64,000 nucleotides of DNA. It comes from Streptomyces sp. NBC_00433 (GTDB lineage Bacteria; Actinomycetota; Actinomycetes; Streptomycetales; Streptomycetaceae). A program made the position numbers and the translations under genes. Shown here piece after piece: positions 16,904-25,683 of the stretch. The notes under the pieces were generated by a model that ran no database searches, was not told the DNA's origin, and saw only the letters and a program-made list of their open reading frames with translations. Position 1 is the first letter of the stretch; every line of letters starts with the position of its first letter. The DNA lies in NCBI GenBank assembly GCA_036015235.1, contig CP107926.1, forward strand, positions 4,855,501 through 4,919,500. The letters are read 5' to 3'.

Positions 16904-17701
16904 ATGGCCCAGCAGACCACGCAGGCGGCGCGGACCGTACCCACCCGGATCCGCGCCGCGGCGCACCGGCTCCGCCGCGTCACCCCGCGCGGCGCGCGGC
17001 GCTTCGCCGCGCACTGGGTGCGATCGTCGCCGGGCACCCACACCTGGCTGGCGATACTGGCGGTCACCAGTACGGTCATGGCGCTCGCCCCACCGGACGT
17101 GCGCTCGTATCTGCTGCACCGCTTCAGCACCAACCTGGTCGAGCTGCACAGTCACCCGATCCGCGTACTGATCGGCAGCGCCTTCTGGATCGAGACGCCG
17201 TCCGGCTTCGTCTTCTACGCGCCGCTGTTCGAGTTGGTGCACGCGTCGGCGGAGCGCTGGCTGGGCACCTGGCACTGGCTGTTCACCGCGGCCAGCGCGC
17301 ATGTCGGCGCGACACTGCTCAGCCAGAAGGCGGTCTTCTTCGGGATACGGGACGACCGGCTGCCGCACTCACTGGCGCACACTGTGGACATTGGGGTGAG
17401 CTACGGCCTGGCCGGGGTGGTCGGGGTGCTCGCCTACCGGGTGCCGCGGCCGTGGCGCTGGGCGTATCTGGCCGTGATCCTGGGCTTCTTCGCCTATCCG
17501 GTGCTGACCGACGCCGACGCCACCTACACCGACCTCGGCCATCTGACCGCCGCGCTGATCGGGCTGTGCTGCCACGCGGTCACACCGGTCACGGTCGCGG
17601 CCCCGCACCGCTCGGAAGCACCGACGACCGGCGGCGCAGACGGCGATGAGGCCGGGGATGCCGGGGAGGGAGAGGTCAGAACGGGCCGAAAAGCCGGGTG
17701 A
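16904..17701 (+). CDS. rhomboid-like intramembrane protein
   Basis: A 265-residue multi-pass membrane protein. Rhomboid proteases cut transmembrane substrates with a Ser-His dyad. Here a possible nucleophile Ser166 sits in GVSYGLAGVVG, close to the rhomboid GxSGxxxGxxG pattern but with Tyr where the second Gly is usual. A candidate partner His213 lies in DLGHLTAALIG near the end, as in rhomboid TM6. An arginine-rich start and a charged Gly/Glu tail are cytosolic. Either a diverged active rhomboid or a pseudoprotease is possible. Its 3' end overlaps that of the convergent HAD gene by 26 bp. Confidence 0.7.
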   Translation: MAQQTTQAARTVPTRIRAAAHRLRRVTPRGARRFAAHWVRSSPGTHTWLAILAVTSTVMALAPPDVRSYLLHRFSTNLVELHSHPIRVLIGSAFWIETPSGFVFYAPLFELVHASAERWLGTWHWLFTAASAHVGATLLSQKAVFFGIRDDRLPHSLAHTVDIGVSYGLAGVVGVLAYRVPRPWRWAYLAVILGFFAYPVLTDADATYTDLGHLTAALIGLCCHAVTPVTVAAPHRSEAPTTGGADGDEAGDAGEGEVRTGRKAG

Positions 17702-18533
17702 GGACCGGCACGATGCCGTCCTCGTCGTTCGACGCCGTCACCTCGTCGGCGGCCCGCTTCAGCTCCGGGTGCGCATTGGCCATGGCCACGCCGTAGCCGG
17801 CCCAGCCGAACATCGGCAGGTCGTTGGGCATGTCGCCGAAGGCGATGGTCTCGGCTGCCGTCACCCCGAGCCGCCGCGCGGCCAGCGAGAGGCCGGTCGC
17901 CTTGGTGAGCCCGAGCGGCAGCAGCTCCACGATGCCCGCCCCCGCCATGGTGGCGCTGACCAGGTCGCCGGCCACGTCCTCGGCCACCTGGGTCAGCTCG
18001 TCGTCGGACAATTCCGGGTGCTGTATGTAGAGCTTGTTGATCGGCTCCGCCCACAGCTCGTCGGTGCCGCTGATGCGGATGACCGGCAGCTCGGGGTTGT
18101 AGACGTACCCCGGGCCGATCAGCACGTCGCCGGCGAGCCCGTCCCTGCTGGCGGCGACCGCCAGCGGTCCGACCTCGGCCTCGATCTTGGCCAGCGACAG
18201 GGCGGCGATCTGCCGGTCGAGTGTGACCGAGGTCAGCAGCCGCCCGGCCGCCGCGTCGTAGACCTGTGCGCCCTGGCCGCAGACGGCGAGGCCCTCGTAG
18301 CCCAGGTCGTCCAGCACATGGCGGGTCCACGGCACCGAGCGGCCGGTGACGACGATGTGCGCGGCCCCCTTCGCGGCGACCGCGGCGAGCACGTCACGCG
18401 AGCCCCGCGAGACGGTGGCGTCGCTGCGCAGCAGCGTCCCGTCCAGGTCGGTGGCGATCAGCCGGTAGGGCAGCGCGCCGGGTCCTGGCGCCGCCGGTGA
18501 GGACGAGTCGGGCCCGGCTGCGGCGCCGCTCAC
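17676..18533 (-). CDS. HAD-superfamily phosphatase (Cof-type)
   Basis: A 285-residue HAD hydrolase of the Cof/YidA-like type. Motif I is LIATDLDGTLLRSD with the nucleophilic Asp and the acid/base Asp two residues later. Motif II is VVTGRS, and motif IV is AFGDMPNDLPMF with the magnesium-binding Asp pair. The cap sits between motifs II and III. The GTG at 18533 overlaps the serS stop (GTGA), so the enzyme is coupled to seryl-tRNA synthetase. Longer starts would read the serS end in another frame. The substrate is probably a sugar phosphate or similar metabolite, unproven. Confidence 0.88.
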   Translation of the reverse strand: MSGAAAGPDSSSPAAPGPGALPYRLIATDLDGTLLRSDATVSRGSRDVLAAVAAKGAAHIVVTGRSVPWTRHVLDDLGYEGLAVCGQGAQVYDAAAGRLLTSVTLDRQIAALSLAKIEAEVGPLAVAASRDGLAGDVLIGPGYVYNPELPVIRISGTDELWAEPINKLYIQHPELSDDELTQVAEDVAGDLVSATMAGAGIVELLPLGLTKATGLSLAARRLGVTAAETIAFGDMPNDLPMFGWAGYGVAMANAHPELKRAADEVTASNDEDGIVPVLTRLFGPF

Positions 18534-19837
18534 TCGGCTGCGGCGGAGAAGGCGGCGGCGGCGGAGGCGACGGGCTCCAGCACGTCGCGGCCGCCCAGAT
18601 ACGGTCGCAGCACCTCGGGGACCCGCACCGAGCCGTCCGGCAGCTGGTGATTCTCCAGGATCGCCACGATCGTCCGCGTCACCGCGCACAGCGTGCCGTT
18701 GAGCGTGGCCAGCGGCCGGGTGCCGTCGCTGTCCCGCATCCGCACGCCGAGCCGCCTGGCCTGGAATTCCAGGGTGTTCGAGGTGGACGTCAGCTCGCGG
18801 TATTTACCCTGGGTCGGGATCCAGGCCTCGCAGTCGAACTTGCGCGAGGCCGAGGCGCCCAGGTCGCCGGAGGCCAGCTCGATCACCTGGAAGGGCAGTT
18901 CGAGCGAGGTCAGCCACTGCTTCTCCCAGGCCAGCAGCCGCTGGTGCTCGGCCTCGGCCTCCTCGGGAGCGGTGAAGACGAACATCTCCACCTTGTCGAA
19001 CTGGTGCACCCGGAAGATGCCGCGGGTGTCCTTGCCGTACGAGCCGGCCTCGCGCCGGTAGCACGACGAGAACCCGGCATAGCGCAGCGGCAGCCGGGAC
19101 GCGTCGATGATCTCGTCCATGTGGTACGCGGCCAGCGGGACCTCGGAGGTGCCGACCAGGTAGAGGTCGTCCTTGTCGAGGTGGTAGACGTCGTCCTCGA
19201 CCTGGCCCAGGTAGCCGGTGCCCGCCATGGCGGCGGGCTTGACCAGGTTCGGCGTCAGCATCGGGGTGAAGCCGGCCGCGGTGGCCTGCGTGATCGCCGC
19301 GTTGACCAGGGCCAGCTCCAGCAGGGCGCCGACGCCGGTGAGGTAGTAGAAGCGTGAGCCCGACACCTTGGCGCCGCGCTCGGTGTCGATGGCGCCGAGC
19401 AGCTCGCCCAGCTCCAGGTGGTCGCGGGGGGTGAAGCCCTCGGCGGCGAAGTCGCGCGGGGCGCCGTGCTGCTCCAGGACGACGAAGTCCTCCTCGCCGC
19501 CGATCGGGGCGTCGGGATGGACCAGGTTGCCCAGTTCGAGCAGGAGCCGCTGGGCCTCCTCGGCCGCCTCGTGCTGCTCGGCGTCGGCGGCCTTGACCGC
19601 GGCCGACAGCTCGCCGGCGCGGCGCAGCAGCTCGGCCTTCTCGTCGCCCTGGGCCTTGGGGATCAGCTTGCCCAGCTGCTTCTGCTCGGAGCGCAGCCCG
19701 TCGAACCGGGTCCCGGACGCCCTGCGCCGCTCGTCGGCGGAGAGGAGGGAGTCGACAAGCGCGACGTCCTCTCCACGGGCGCGCTGCGAGGCGCGCACAC
19801 GGTCGGGGTCCTCACGAAGCAGGCGAAGGTCGATCAC
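18530..19837 (-). CDS. serS: seryl-tRNA synthetase
   Basis: A 435-residue class II aminoacyl-tRNA synthetase that charges tRNA-Ser. Residues 1-110 are the coiled-coil tRNA-binding arm (LRSEQKQLGKLIPKAQGDEK and following). The catalytic core shows motif 2 (RYAGFSSCYRREAGSYGKDT), the serine-specific TSEVPLAAYH, and motif 3 near LNGTLCAVTRTIVAILE. The length is normal for the family. The ATG at 19837 follows a 550-bp non-coding region shared with pheA on the same strand. A HAD phosphatase gene is coupled downstream. In S. coelicolor, as I remember it, serS and pheA are neighbours in the same way. Confidence 0.97.
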   Translation of the reverse strand: MIDLRLLREDPDRVRASQRARGEDVALVDSLLSADERRRASGTRFDGLRSEQKQLGKLIPKAQGDEKAELLRRAGELSAAVKAADAEQHEAAEEAQRLLLELGNLVHPDAPIGGEEDFVVLEQHGAPRDFAAEGFTPRDHLELGELLGAIDTERGAKVSGSRFYYLTGVGALLELALVNAAITQATAAGFTPMLTPNLVKPAAMAGTGYLGQVEDDVYHLDKDDLYLVGTSEVPLAAYHMDEIIDASRLPLRYAGFSSCYRREAGSYGKDTRGIFRVHQFDKVEMFVFTAPEEAEAEHQRLLAWEKQWLTSLELPFQVIELASGDLGASASRKFDCEAWIPTQGKYRELTSTSNTLEFQARRLGVRMRDSDGTRPLATLNGTLCAVTRTIVAILENHQLPDGSVRVPEVLRPYLGGRDVLEPVASAAAAFSAAAE

Positions 19838-19996
19838 GGCTACAGGCTACCGGGGCGAGGCAGCCGTACGCGACAAGTTAGGGGCTTTATGCCCGTTATG
19901 AGTGTTTCACTCCGAAAGCTGGAGAAATCTATATAGCGGGCGGAAAAATGGCCCGTCAACCTTATTGCGGGTGTCCCTCCGACGGGGCATCCCGCT

Positions 19997-20365
19997 TGTG
20001 GAGAAACGGAGTTGATCATCGCTTCGGGGCCGAGTTATCCACAGGGGGCCCAGGATCTCCACGACTTGTCCACAGGGTGTGGGGAAGATCTGTGGAGGAG
20101 GAGCGAGATCATTCCGGGGGCCGGATGTTCGGCCATGGATTCCCCGTCAAAACCCGCTCCACACTCACTTTCGAGTGAGAAATACTCCCTCGGACGAGTG
20201 GGTCGGACGAATTGGGGTGACGAGGCGTGTCCTGCGTCACTCTGTGACGTCCTGGTGTCTGTGTACCAATTTGTCGACTAGGTCGGCTTTCTCTGTCGAC
20301 TTGTCCCCAGTTACCCACAGGCCGCGGAAGCTGCCTGTGGATAACTCGTCAGTAGCTGTGCACAA
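19997..20365. promoter_or_regulatory. cluster of DnaA boxes between serS and pheA
   Basis: The 556-bp gap between pheA and serS holds three perfect TTATCCACA/TTGTCCACA boxes: 20035-20043 (+), 20066-20074 (+) and 20336-20344 (-). Single-mismatch versions lie at 19997-20005 (-), 20301-20309 (+), 20311-20319 (+) and 20357-20365 (-). A small perfect hairpin CTCACT-TTCG-AGTGAG sits at 20164-20179. There is no dnaA or dnaN gene nearby, so this is not oriC. A high-affinity DnaA-box cluster called D78, which titrates DnaA and affects replication frequency, has been described in S. coelicolor. This may be the counterpart. The serS promoter should also lie here. Confidence 0.75.
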
Positions 20366-20393
20366 CCTGCGGAACGCTTCTTCGACCCGCTTG

Positions 20394-21323
20394 TCAGCCG
20401 CGCCCGTCGAGGGCACGGTTCAGCCAGTCCGAGGCGTCGGTGAATTCCGCGTCCCCGGTGCCGCGGGCCACCGTCCCCGCCACCTCGTCGGCGCGCGGGT
20501 ACGAGCCGAGGAAGCGTACGTTCAGACACCGCCGCCGCAGACCCATCAGCGCCTCGCCGACCCGCCGGTCGGTCAGATGGCCCTCGGCGTCCACCGAGAA
20601 GCAGTACTGCCCGAGGCCCTGGCCGGTCGGCCGGGATTCGATGCGCATCAGGTTGACCCCGCGGATCGCGAACTCCTGCAGCAGTTCGAGCAGCGCGCCG
20701 GGGTGGTCGTCGCGCAGCCAGAAGACCGCGGAGGTCTTGTCGGCCCCGGTCGGCGCCGCCAGCCGCGCCGGGCGGCCGACCAGCACGAAGCGCGTCGTCG
20801 CGTTCTGCGCGTCGTGGATCTCGGTGGCCAGCGCTTCCAGGCCGTAGGTCGGCGCGGCGAATTCCCCCGCGAAGGCACCGTCGAAACGGCCCTCCTGCAC
20901 CAGCCTGGCCCCGTCCGCGTTGGACGCCGCCGACTCCCACACCGCGTCGGGCAGGTGCTCGGCCAGCCACTGCCGCACCTGGATCTGCGCTGCCGGGTGC
21001 CCGGTCACCGTCTTGACCGCGGCCAGGTCGGTGCCGGGGCGCACGAGCAGCGCGAACGCGATCGGCAGCAGCACCTCGCGGTAGATCATCAGCGGCTCGC
21101 CGAAGGCCAGCTCGTCCAGGGTGGCGGTGATGCCGCCCTCCACCGAGTTCTCGATCGGCACCAGCGCGCCGCCCGCGTCGCCGCCGCGCACCGCGTCCAG
21201 CGCGGCGGGCACCGACACCATCGGCACCAGCTCACGGGTCGCGGCCTCCGGCAGCGAACGCAGTGCCGCCTCCGTGAAGGTCCCTTCGGGACCGAGATAC
21301 GTGTAGCGGCTCGCTGGGGACAT
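20394..21323 (-). CDS. pheA: prephenate dehydratase
   Basis: A 309-residue enzyme that converts prephenate to phenylpyruvate in phenylalanine synthesis. The catalytic domain begins YTYLGPEGTFTEAAL and contains VPIENSVEGGITATLD and NATTRFVLVGR, with the Thr-Arg-Phe triad of the active site. The C-terminal ACT domain, with HPGALLELLQEFAIRGVNL and ESRPTG, binds phenylalanine for feedback control. The length is typical of the monofunctional actinobacterial enzyme, with no chorismate mutase domain. It is read away from the DyP gene, separated by the 91-bp tandem repeats. Confidence 0.96.
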   Translation of the reverse strand: MSPASRYTYLGPEGTFTEAALRSLPEAATRELVPMVSVPAALDAVRGGDAGGALVPIENSVEGGITATLDELAFGEPLMIYREVLLPIAFALLVRPGTDLAAVKTVTGHPAAQIQVRQWLAEHLPDAVWESAASNADGARLVQEGRFDGAFAGEFAAPTYGLEALATEIHDAQNATTRFVLVGRPARLAAPTGADKTSAVFWLRDDHPGALLELLQEFAIRGVNLMRIESRPTGQGLGQYCFSVDAEGHLTDRRVGEALMGLRRRCLNVRFLGSYPRADEVAGTVARGTGDAEFTDASDWLNRALDGRG

Positions 21324-21379
21324 GCCGTCAGCCTAACGGCCCCCACGCCCGCGCCGTACGGCTCACGACGGGCTCCCCC

Positions 21380-21597
21380 TCGGCCGACCACTCCGGGAAG
21401 TCGCGTGTCAGCCCTGCTGCCTTTGTCGGCCGGTCTTCCTTCTCGTTCCTTTCGCGGGCAGCCTCGTTCCTCGGCCGACCACTCCGGGAAGTCGCGTGTC
21501 AGCCCTGCTGCCTTTGTCGGCCGGTCTTCCTTCTCGTTCCCTTCGCGGGCAGCCTCGTTCCTCGGCCGACCACTCCGGGAACTCGCGCGTCAGTCCT
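21380..21597. repeat. 91-bp tandem direct repeat, 2.4 copies
   Basis: A unit of exactly 91 bp begins CGGCCGACCACTCCGGGAA at 21381, again at 21472, and a third time at 21563. The third copy is partial and runs into the last codons and stop (21590-21592) of the DyP peroxidase gene. Copies 1 and 2 differ by about one base. Each unit holds CGGCCGAC and its inverse GTCGGCCG about 36 bases apart, so it could fold into a hairpin. This looks like a recent duplication of the peroxidase 3' end and its terminator. Confidence 0.9.
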
Positions 21598-22984
21598 CCA
21601 GCAGACGCTGGCCCACGTACTCCCCCGGGCCTGCCCCACCCGGGACCGCGAAGAGGCCGCTCGACTCGTGGCGCAGGAAGCGGGACAGGCCGTCGCCGCC
21701 GTCGAGCTTGCGCTGCACCGGCACGAAGCCCTTCAGCGGATCGGCCTGCCAGGCCACGAAGAGCAGCCCGGCGTCCGGGGTGCCGTCGGCGCCGATGCCG
21801 TCGTGGTACGAGAAGGCCCGCCGCAGCATGGCCGCGCCTTGGTTGGACGCGGCCGCCGCGACCCGGATGTGCGCGTCGCCCGCGATGGCGACCGAGCCGT
21901 CGGCATTGACTTTGGCCAGGTCGACCGGGGTGAATTCGGTGCCGCCCGACAGCGGCGCCCCGTCGGACTTGCGCCGCCCGATCACTTTCTCCTGGCGTGC
22001 CACGGGCAGGTGGTCCCAGTCGTCGAGCAGCATCCGGATCCGGCGCACCACCGCGTAGGACCCGCCCGCCATCCAACCCGGCGACCCCTTGGCCGGTACG
22101 AAGACCCGCTGCTCGAAGTCCGGGTCGGAGGGCTTCGGATTGTTCGTGCCGTCGATCTGACCCATCAGGTTGCGACCGGTCATCGGGTGCGCGGTCGCGC
22201 CCGGTGTGCGGTTGAAGCCGTTCATCTGCCAGCGCACCGACGCCGTGTCACGGGCCGCCTTCTGCAGCACCCGCAGCGCGTGGAAGGCGACCAGGGCGTC
22301 GTCGGCGCCGATCTGCACCCAGAGGTCGCCGTTGCTGCGGGCGGGGTCCAGCCGGTCACCCGCGAAGTCAGGCAGCGGCGCCAGTGCCTCCGGCAGTGCG
22401 GCGCCGAGACCGGTCCGCCCGAAGAAGCCGCGGCCGAAGCCGAAGGTGACCGTCAGCGAGGAGGGGCCGGCGTCGTACGCGACCTGGTCGTCGTACGCCG
22501 CCGGCGCCGCCGGCCTGCCGGCCGCCGTCATCGTGCGCACGGCGTCCGACCAGCGCCGCATCAGGCCGGCCGCGGCCCTGCGGTCGGCCCCCGGCACCAG
22601 GTCGAAGGCCACCAGGTGGCCGCGGGCCTGCGCGGGCTGCACGATGCCCGCCTGCCGGACGCCCTCGAAGGGGATGTGCGCCGAGCCGACCGTGGCCAGC
22701 GCGGTCGGCTCCGCCTCCACCGCCGCCGCCACGCCCGCCCCGGCCGCGCCGCCGGCGATCAGACCGGCCGCGCCGGCCGCGCCGGCCGCGCCCGCGGTGC
22801 CGAGCAGCCGCCGCCGGCTGATCGGCGCGGACCCTTGCCGAGCCGGGGCGGCGCCGCCAATTCCCACGGCGTCGCCCATTGCCGAGCCGTCCGCTTCCCG
22901 CGCGTCCATTGCCGAGCGGTCCGCTTCCCGGCCGTCCATTGCCGAGCCGCCCCGGCGCCCCGCGGTCCTTGCTGCCTTGCTCAT
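21590..22984 (-). CDS. Tat-exported DyP-type haem peroxidase (EfeB-like)
   Basis: A 464-residue secreted peroxidase. A twin-arginine signal SRRRLLG (56-62) followed by an Ala/Gly-rich hydrophobic run directs folded export. The DyP signature GxxDG is present as GQIDGTNN near residue 285, and a proximal haem His in DAHIRVAAA near residue 380. A conserved Arg follows in MLRRAFSYHDG. The signal is preceded by an unusually long N-terminus made of a 10-residue repeat (SAMDGREADR, SAMDAREADG), encoded by a 30-bp tandem repeat. EfeB-like peroxidases work with iron or copper import systems. Here it leads into the copper gene set, 13 bp downstream of CopC/D. Confidence 0.92.
   Translation of the reverse strand: MSKAARTAGRRGGSAMDGREADRSAMDAREADGSAMGDAVGIGGAAPARQGSAPISRRRLLGTAGAAGAAGAAGLIAGGAAGAGVAAAVEAEPTALATVGSAHIPFEGVRQAGIVQPAQARGHLVAFDLVPGADRRAAAGLMRRWSDAVRTMTAAGRPAAPAAYDDQVAYDAGPSSLTVTFGFGRGFFGRTGLGAALPEALAPLPDFAGDRLDPARSNGDLWVQIGADDALVAFHALRVLQKAARDTASVRWQMNGFNRTPGATAHPMTGRNLMGQIDGTNNPKPSDPDFEQRVFVPAKGSPGWMAGGSYAVVRRIRMLLDDWDHLPVARQEKVIGRRKSDGAPLSGGTEFTPVDLAKVNADGSVAIAGDAHIRVAAAASNQGAAMLRRAFSYHDGIGADGTPDAGLLFVAWQADPLKGFVPVQRKLDGGDGLSRFLRHESSGLFAVPGGAGPGEYVGQRLLED
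22876..22950. repeat. 30-bp tandem repeat in DyP N-terminus
   Basis: Two and a half units starting CCATTGCCGAGC at 22876, 22906 and 22936. On the minus strand they encode the peptide repeat SAMD(G/A)READ. The repeat lies before the Tat signal, so copy number changes would lengthen the N-terminus without touching the enzyme. Confidence 0.75.
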
Positions 22985-22997
22985 GCCTGCCGCTCGC

Positions 22998-25187
22998 TCA
23001 CGATGTGATCTGCACGTTCCTTGTCACCGTCACCTCGTCGATGTCGGAGGTGCGGACGGTCAACGCGACCTGCCAGTTGCCGGCCAGCGGCAGCGTCACG
23101 TTCGACGCGATCCAGTGTCCTGCGCCGAAGGGGCTGACCTTCGCCGGGAGCGGGCCGAGGTTCTTGGCGGGAAGGGTGAAGGCCAGCCGCACCTCCGGCG
23201 CCTTCACCGGCAGTCCGGCGGCGTCGGTCAGCTCCAGATGCACCGAGGCGGCGGTGCCCGCCCGCGCCGGCGACAGGATCAGGTCCGCGGTGCCCTTGCC
23301 GCCGGGGCCGCCGGTGTCGAAGGGGATGCGCAGGTCGGCGTCCTGCGACGCGCCGGTCGCCGGGGCGGACGCGCCCGGGGCGGCGGGCGCGGGCGCCAGC
23401 GCCTTCTGCTCCTCCGCGGCCCGGCCCGGCTGGCTGCCGGTCAGCATCGTGGTGATGGTGAGCAGGACCACGGCGACCCCGACCTCGGCCAGCACCGAGC
23501 GGCGCAGGGCGACCCTGGCCGGGTCGGAGTCCCTGACCTTCTTCTCCCGGGCGGCCGTGCGGGCGTCCTGCTGCCTGCGAAGCTGCGCCATCCGCCGCGG
23601 ATCACCCGCGGCGCGCTCCGTACCGGAGGCCGCGCCCGTATCCGAGGCCGGGTCGTCCGAGGACGGCCCCGGGTCCCCTGCGGTGTCCGGATCGCCTGCG
23701 CCGCCCTTGCCCCGCTCCTGAGCGCCGCCCGCACCGTCTGCCGCGTCCGACCCGCCCGCGGCCGCCCTGACGGCCTGCCGGGGTGCCTGACGGGCCGTCT
23801 GCCGGCCGACCTTCCCGGCCGTCGCCGCGGGGTCGCCGATGGACTGCGTCCACTTGCGCGAGAACCAGGCGACGCACACCAGCGTGCACACCAGCCCGAT
23901 CTTGATCAGCAGCAGCCGGCCGTAGGAGGTGTCGGTGAAGGCGCGCCAGGTGCCGATCTGCCGCCATGCCTGGTAGGTGCCGGTGCAGACCAGCGTGGTG
24001 ACCGCGGTCAGGCCGATGGTGGAGAAGCGGCGTACGGCGGCGCGTTCGACCGTGCCGGCGGTGGACGGCGCGCTGAGCGCCGTCAGCAGGGTGATGAGCC
24101 CGCCGAGCCAGACCGCCATGGACAGCAGATGGACCACGTCGATCGGCATCGCCAGTCTGCGCTGGATACCGACCGAGGCGTGCTCGGCCATGGCCCAGGT
24201 CGCCGCGATGCCGACGGCGACGACGGTGCCGCCGATGCCCAGGCCCCATGCAAGGTCGGCGCGTTCCTCCGGGTCCTCCCGTTTGGCGTAGCTGCCGAAG
24301 AGCACGGCGAGGAAGACCGCCGCGGCGGCGAGCAGCAGCAGCCGGGAGACCAGGGCGGCGCCTGGACGGGTCTCCAGCTGGGTGCGGATCAGGCTCAGGT
24401 CGAAGGCGTCGCCGAGCCCGCTGCCGTTGACGTAGGGGCCGCGCAGCATGATCAGCGCGATGGTCGCCGCGACCAGGGTGGCCCAGCCGCCGGCGACGAG
24501 CCGCTGGAGGGGCCGCAGCAGGGCGCCGCGCGGCCAGCACACGGACAGGAAGACGCAGCCGCCGACCAGCAGCGCGAAGCCGCCGTAGGCGAAGTAGCGG
24601 GCGACGCCGTAGAGGGTGCCCGCTGTGCCGCCGCCGAGCGCGGCCTGGTCGGAGAGGTCGACGGTGGTCTGCGAGGGCGCGCCGACCGAGAAGGTGAAGG
24701 CGCCGGCGACCGGATGGCTGTCCTGGGAGACGGCCTTCCAGGCGACGGTGTACGTGCCATTGCCGAGCCCGGCGCGCAGCGCGACCGTCGCCGTGGACCC
24801 GGAGTCCTTGCCGGCGGCGTGGCCGGGCACACCCGTGGCCACGTTCGCACCGGCCGGGTCGAGCACCCGCAGCGAGTCGGCCGACAGCAGCACACCCTCG
24901 GAGAAGGTGAGCACCACCTGCTGCGGCGCGGTCTGCACCACGGAGCCGTCGGCCGGGTCGGTACGGATCAGCGCCGCGTGGGCGGACGCGGGCGCGGCCG
25001 TGGCCAGCAGCACCGCGAACAGCGCGCAGCAGGCCGCCACGACCGCCGCCAGCCTGCGGACAGGGCCACGCCTCGGCCGTCGCGGACCACCGACCCGCAC
25101 GGGAGGCGCGGACCTTGCCGCGGACGTCGCTGCTGACACCGCCGCGGACGCCGGCTCGCGCGTCGGCACGTACAACCGTCTGTTCAT
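22998..25187 (-). CDS. CopC/CopD copper resistance or import protein
   Basis: A 729-residue fusion. After a signal/anchor (AVLLATAAPASA) comes a CopC-like beta domain starting with the metal-binding His of AHAALIRTDPADGSVV and including the second His pair in SQDSHPVAGAFTF. A CopD-like membrane part of eight or so segments follows (LYGVARYFAYGGFALLVGG; HLLSMAVWLGG), then a cytosolic charged linker of about 130 residues. The chain ends with another transmembrane helix and a C-terminal beta domain (DLRIPFDTGG to VTRNVQITS) like YtkA/FixH-type modules. It acts at the cytoplasmic membrane in copper handling. The neighbours PCuAC, Sco1 and YcnI point to delivery of copper to cytochrome c oxidase or to secreted cuproenzymes. 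Confidence 0.9.
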   Translation of the reverse strand: MNRRLYVPTREPASAAVSAATSAARSAPPVRVGGPRRPRRGPVRRLAAVVAACCALFAVLLATAAPASAHAALIRTDPADGSVVQTAPQQVVLTFSEGVLLSADSLRVLDPAGANVATGVPGHAAGKDSGSTATVALRAGLGNGTYTVAWKAVSQDSHPVAGAFTFSVGAPSQTTVDLSDQAALGGGTAGTLYGVARYFAYGGFALLVGGCVFLSVCWPRGALLRPLQRLVAGGWATLVAATIALIMLRGPYVNGSGLGDAFDLSLIRTQLETRPGAALVSRLLLLAAAAVFLAVLFGSYAKREDPEERADLAWGLGIGGTVVAVGIAATWAMAEHASVGIQRRLAMPIDVVHLLSMAVWLGGLITLLTALSAPSTAGTVERAAVRRFSTIGLTAVTTLVCTGTYQAWRQIGTWRAFTDTSYGRLLLIKIGLVCTLVCVAWFSRKWTQSIGDPAATAGKVGRQTARQAPRQAVRAAAGGSDAADGAGGAQERGKGGAGDPDTAGDPGPSSDDPASDTGAASGTERAAGDPRRMAQLRRQQDARTAAREKKVRDSDPARVALRRSVLAEVGVAVVLLTITTMLTGSQPGRAAEEQKALAPAPAAPGASAPATGASQDADLRIPFDTGGPGGKGTADLILSPARAGTAASVHLELTDAAGLPVKAPEVRLAFTLPAKNLGPLPAKVSPFGAGHWIASNVTLPLAGNWQVALTVRTSDIDEVTVTRNVQITS

Positions 25188-25194
25188 CCTTCGC

Positions 25195-25683
25195 TCAGCC
25201 CCTCGGGTGATACGTCGTCGGCCGCACGGGCACGGTGATCGTGACCGTGGCGGGCGTGGCGTGGGTGAAGTGGAGCCGTAGGGTGATCCGCTCGCCCACC
25301 GAGGGCATGTGGGTGAGTGTTTCGAGCATCAGGTGGTCGCCGCCGGTGCCGAGGGTGAGCCGCCCGCCCGCGGGCACGGTCAGCGCGGTCACCTGGCGCA
25401 TGGTGGTGCCGGTTGTGGTGTGCAGGGTGACGTGAGCGGCCAGCGGTGTGCTCACCGACGTCAATTGTGCGTCCGTACCACCGCTGTTGGTAACCGTCAC
25501 ATAGGCGGCGGCTTCGTCGGTCAGCAAAGGACGCGGTATGTACCCGCCGCTCACCGCCAGCCTGGCCGGGCCCCCGGAGCCGGCGCCCGAGCCGTGCCCG
25601 GCGAGACCCGCGGCGGCGCCGCTCGCCGCGGCCACCGCCACGGCTCCGCCCAGTGCGCCCAGCAGTGCGCGCCGGCGCCTCAC
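25195..25683 (-). CDS. PCuAC-type periplasmic copper chaperone
   Basis: A 162-residue exported copper chaperone. The N-terminus RRRRALLGALGG and the Ala/Gly-rich run look like a Tat or Sec signal. The copper site matches the family pattern H-x10-M-x21-H-x-M exactly: His84, Met95, His117, Met119. PCuAC passes Cu(I) to the CuA centre of cytochrome oxidase, usually with Sco1. Its GTG start overlaps the stop of the Sco1 gene, so the two are made together. Confidence 0.93.
   Translation of the reverse strand: MRRRRALLGALGGAVAVAAASGAAAGLAGHGSGAGSGGPARLAVSGGYIPRPLLTDEAAAYVTVTNSGGTDAQLTSVSTPLAAHVTLHTTTGTTMRQVTALTVPAGGRLTLGTGGDHLMLETLTHMPSVGERITLRLHFTHATPATVTITVPVRPTTYHPRG

Noticed and set aside
19838..20393. 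serS-pheA gap considered as a replication origin
   Set aside because: DnaA boxes are present, but dnaA and dnaN are not adjacent, the box number is lower than expected for a streptomycete oriC, and both flanking genes are backbone enzymes.
21380..21597. 91-bp repeat considered as a CRISPR array
   Set aside because: The whole 91-bp unit is repeated without variable spacers and no cas gene is present.
22170..25136. A 988-codon open frame on the plus strand
   Set aside because: It lies opposite the DyP and CopC/D genes, whose motifs are unambiguous; the long frame reflects high GC.
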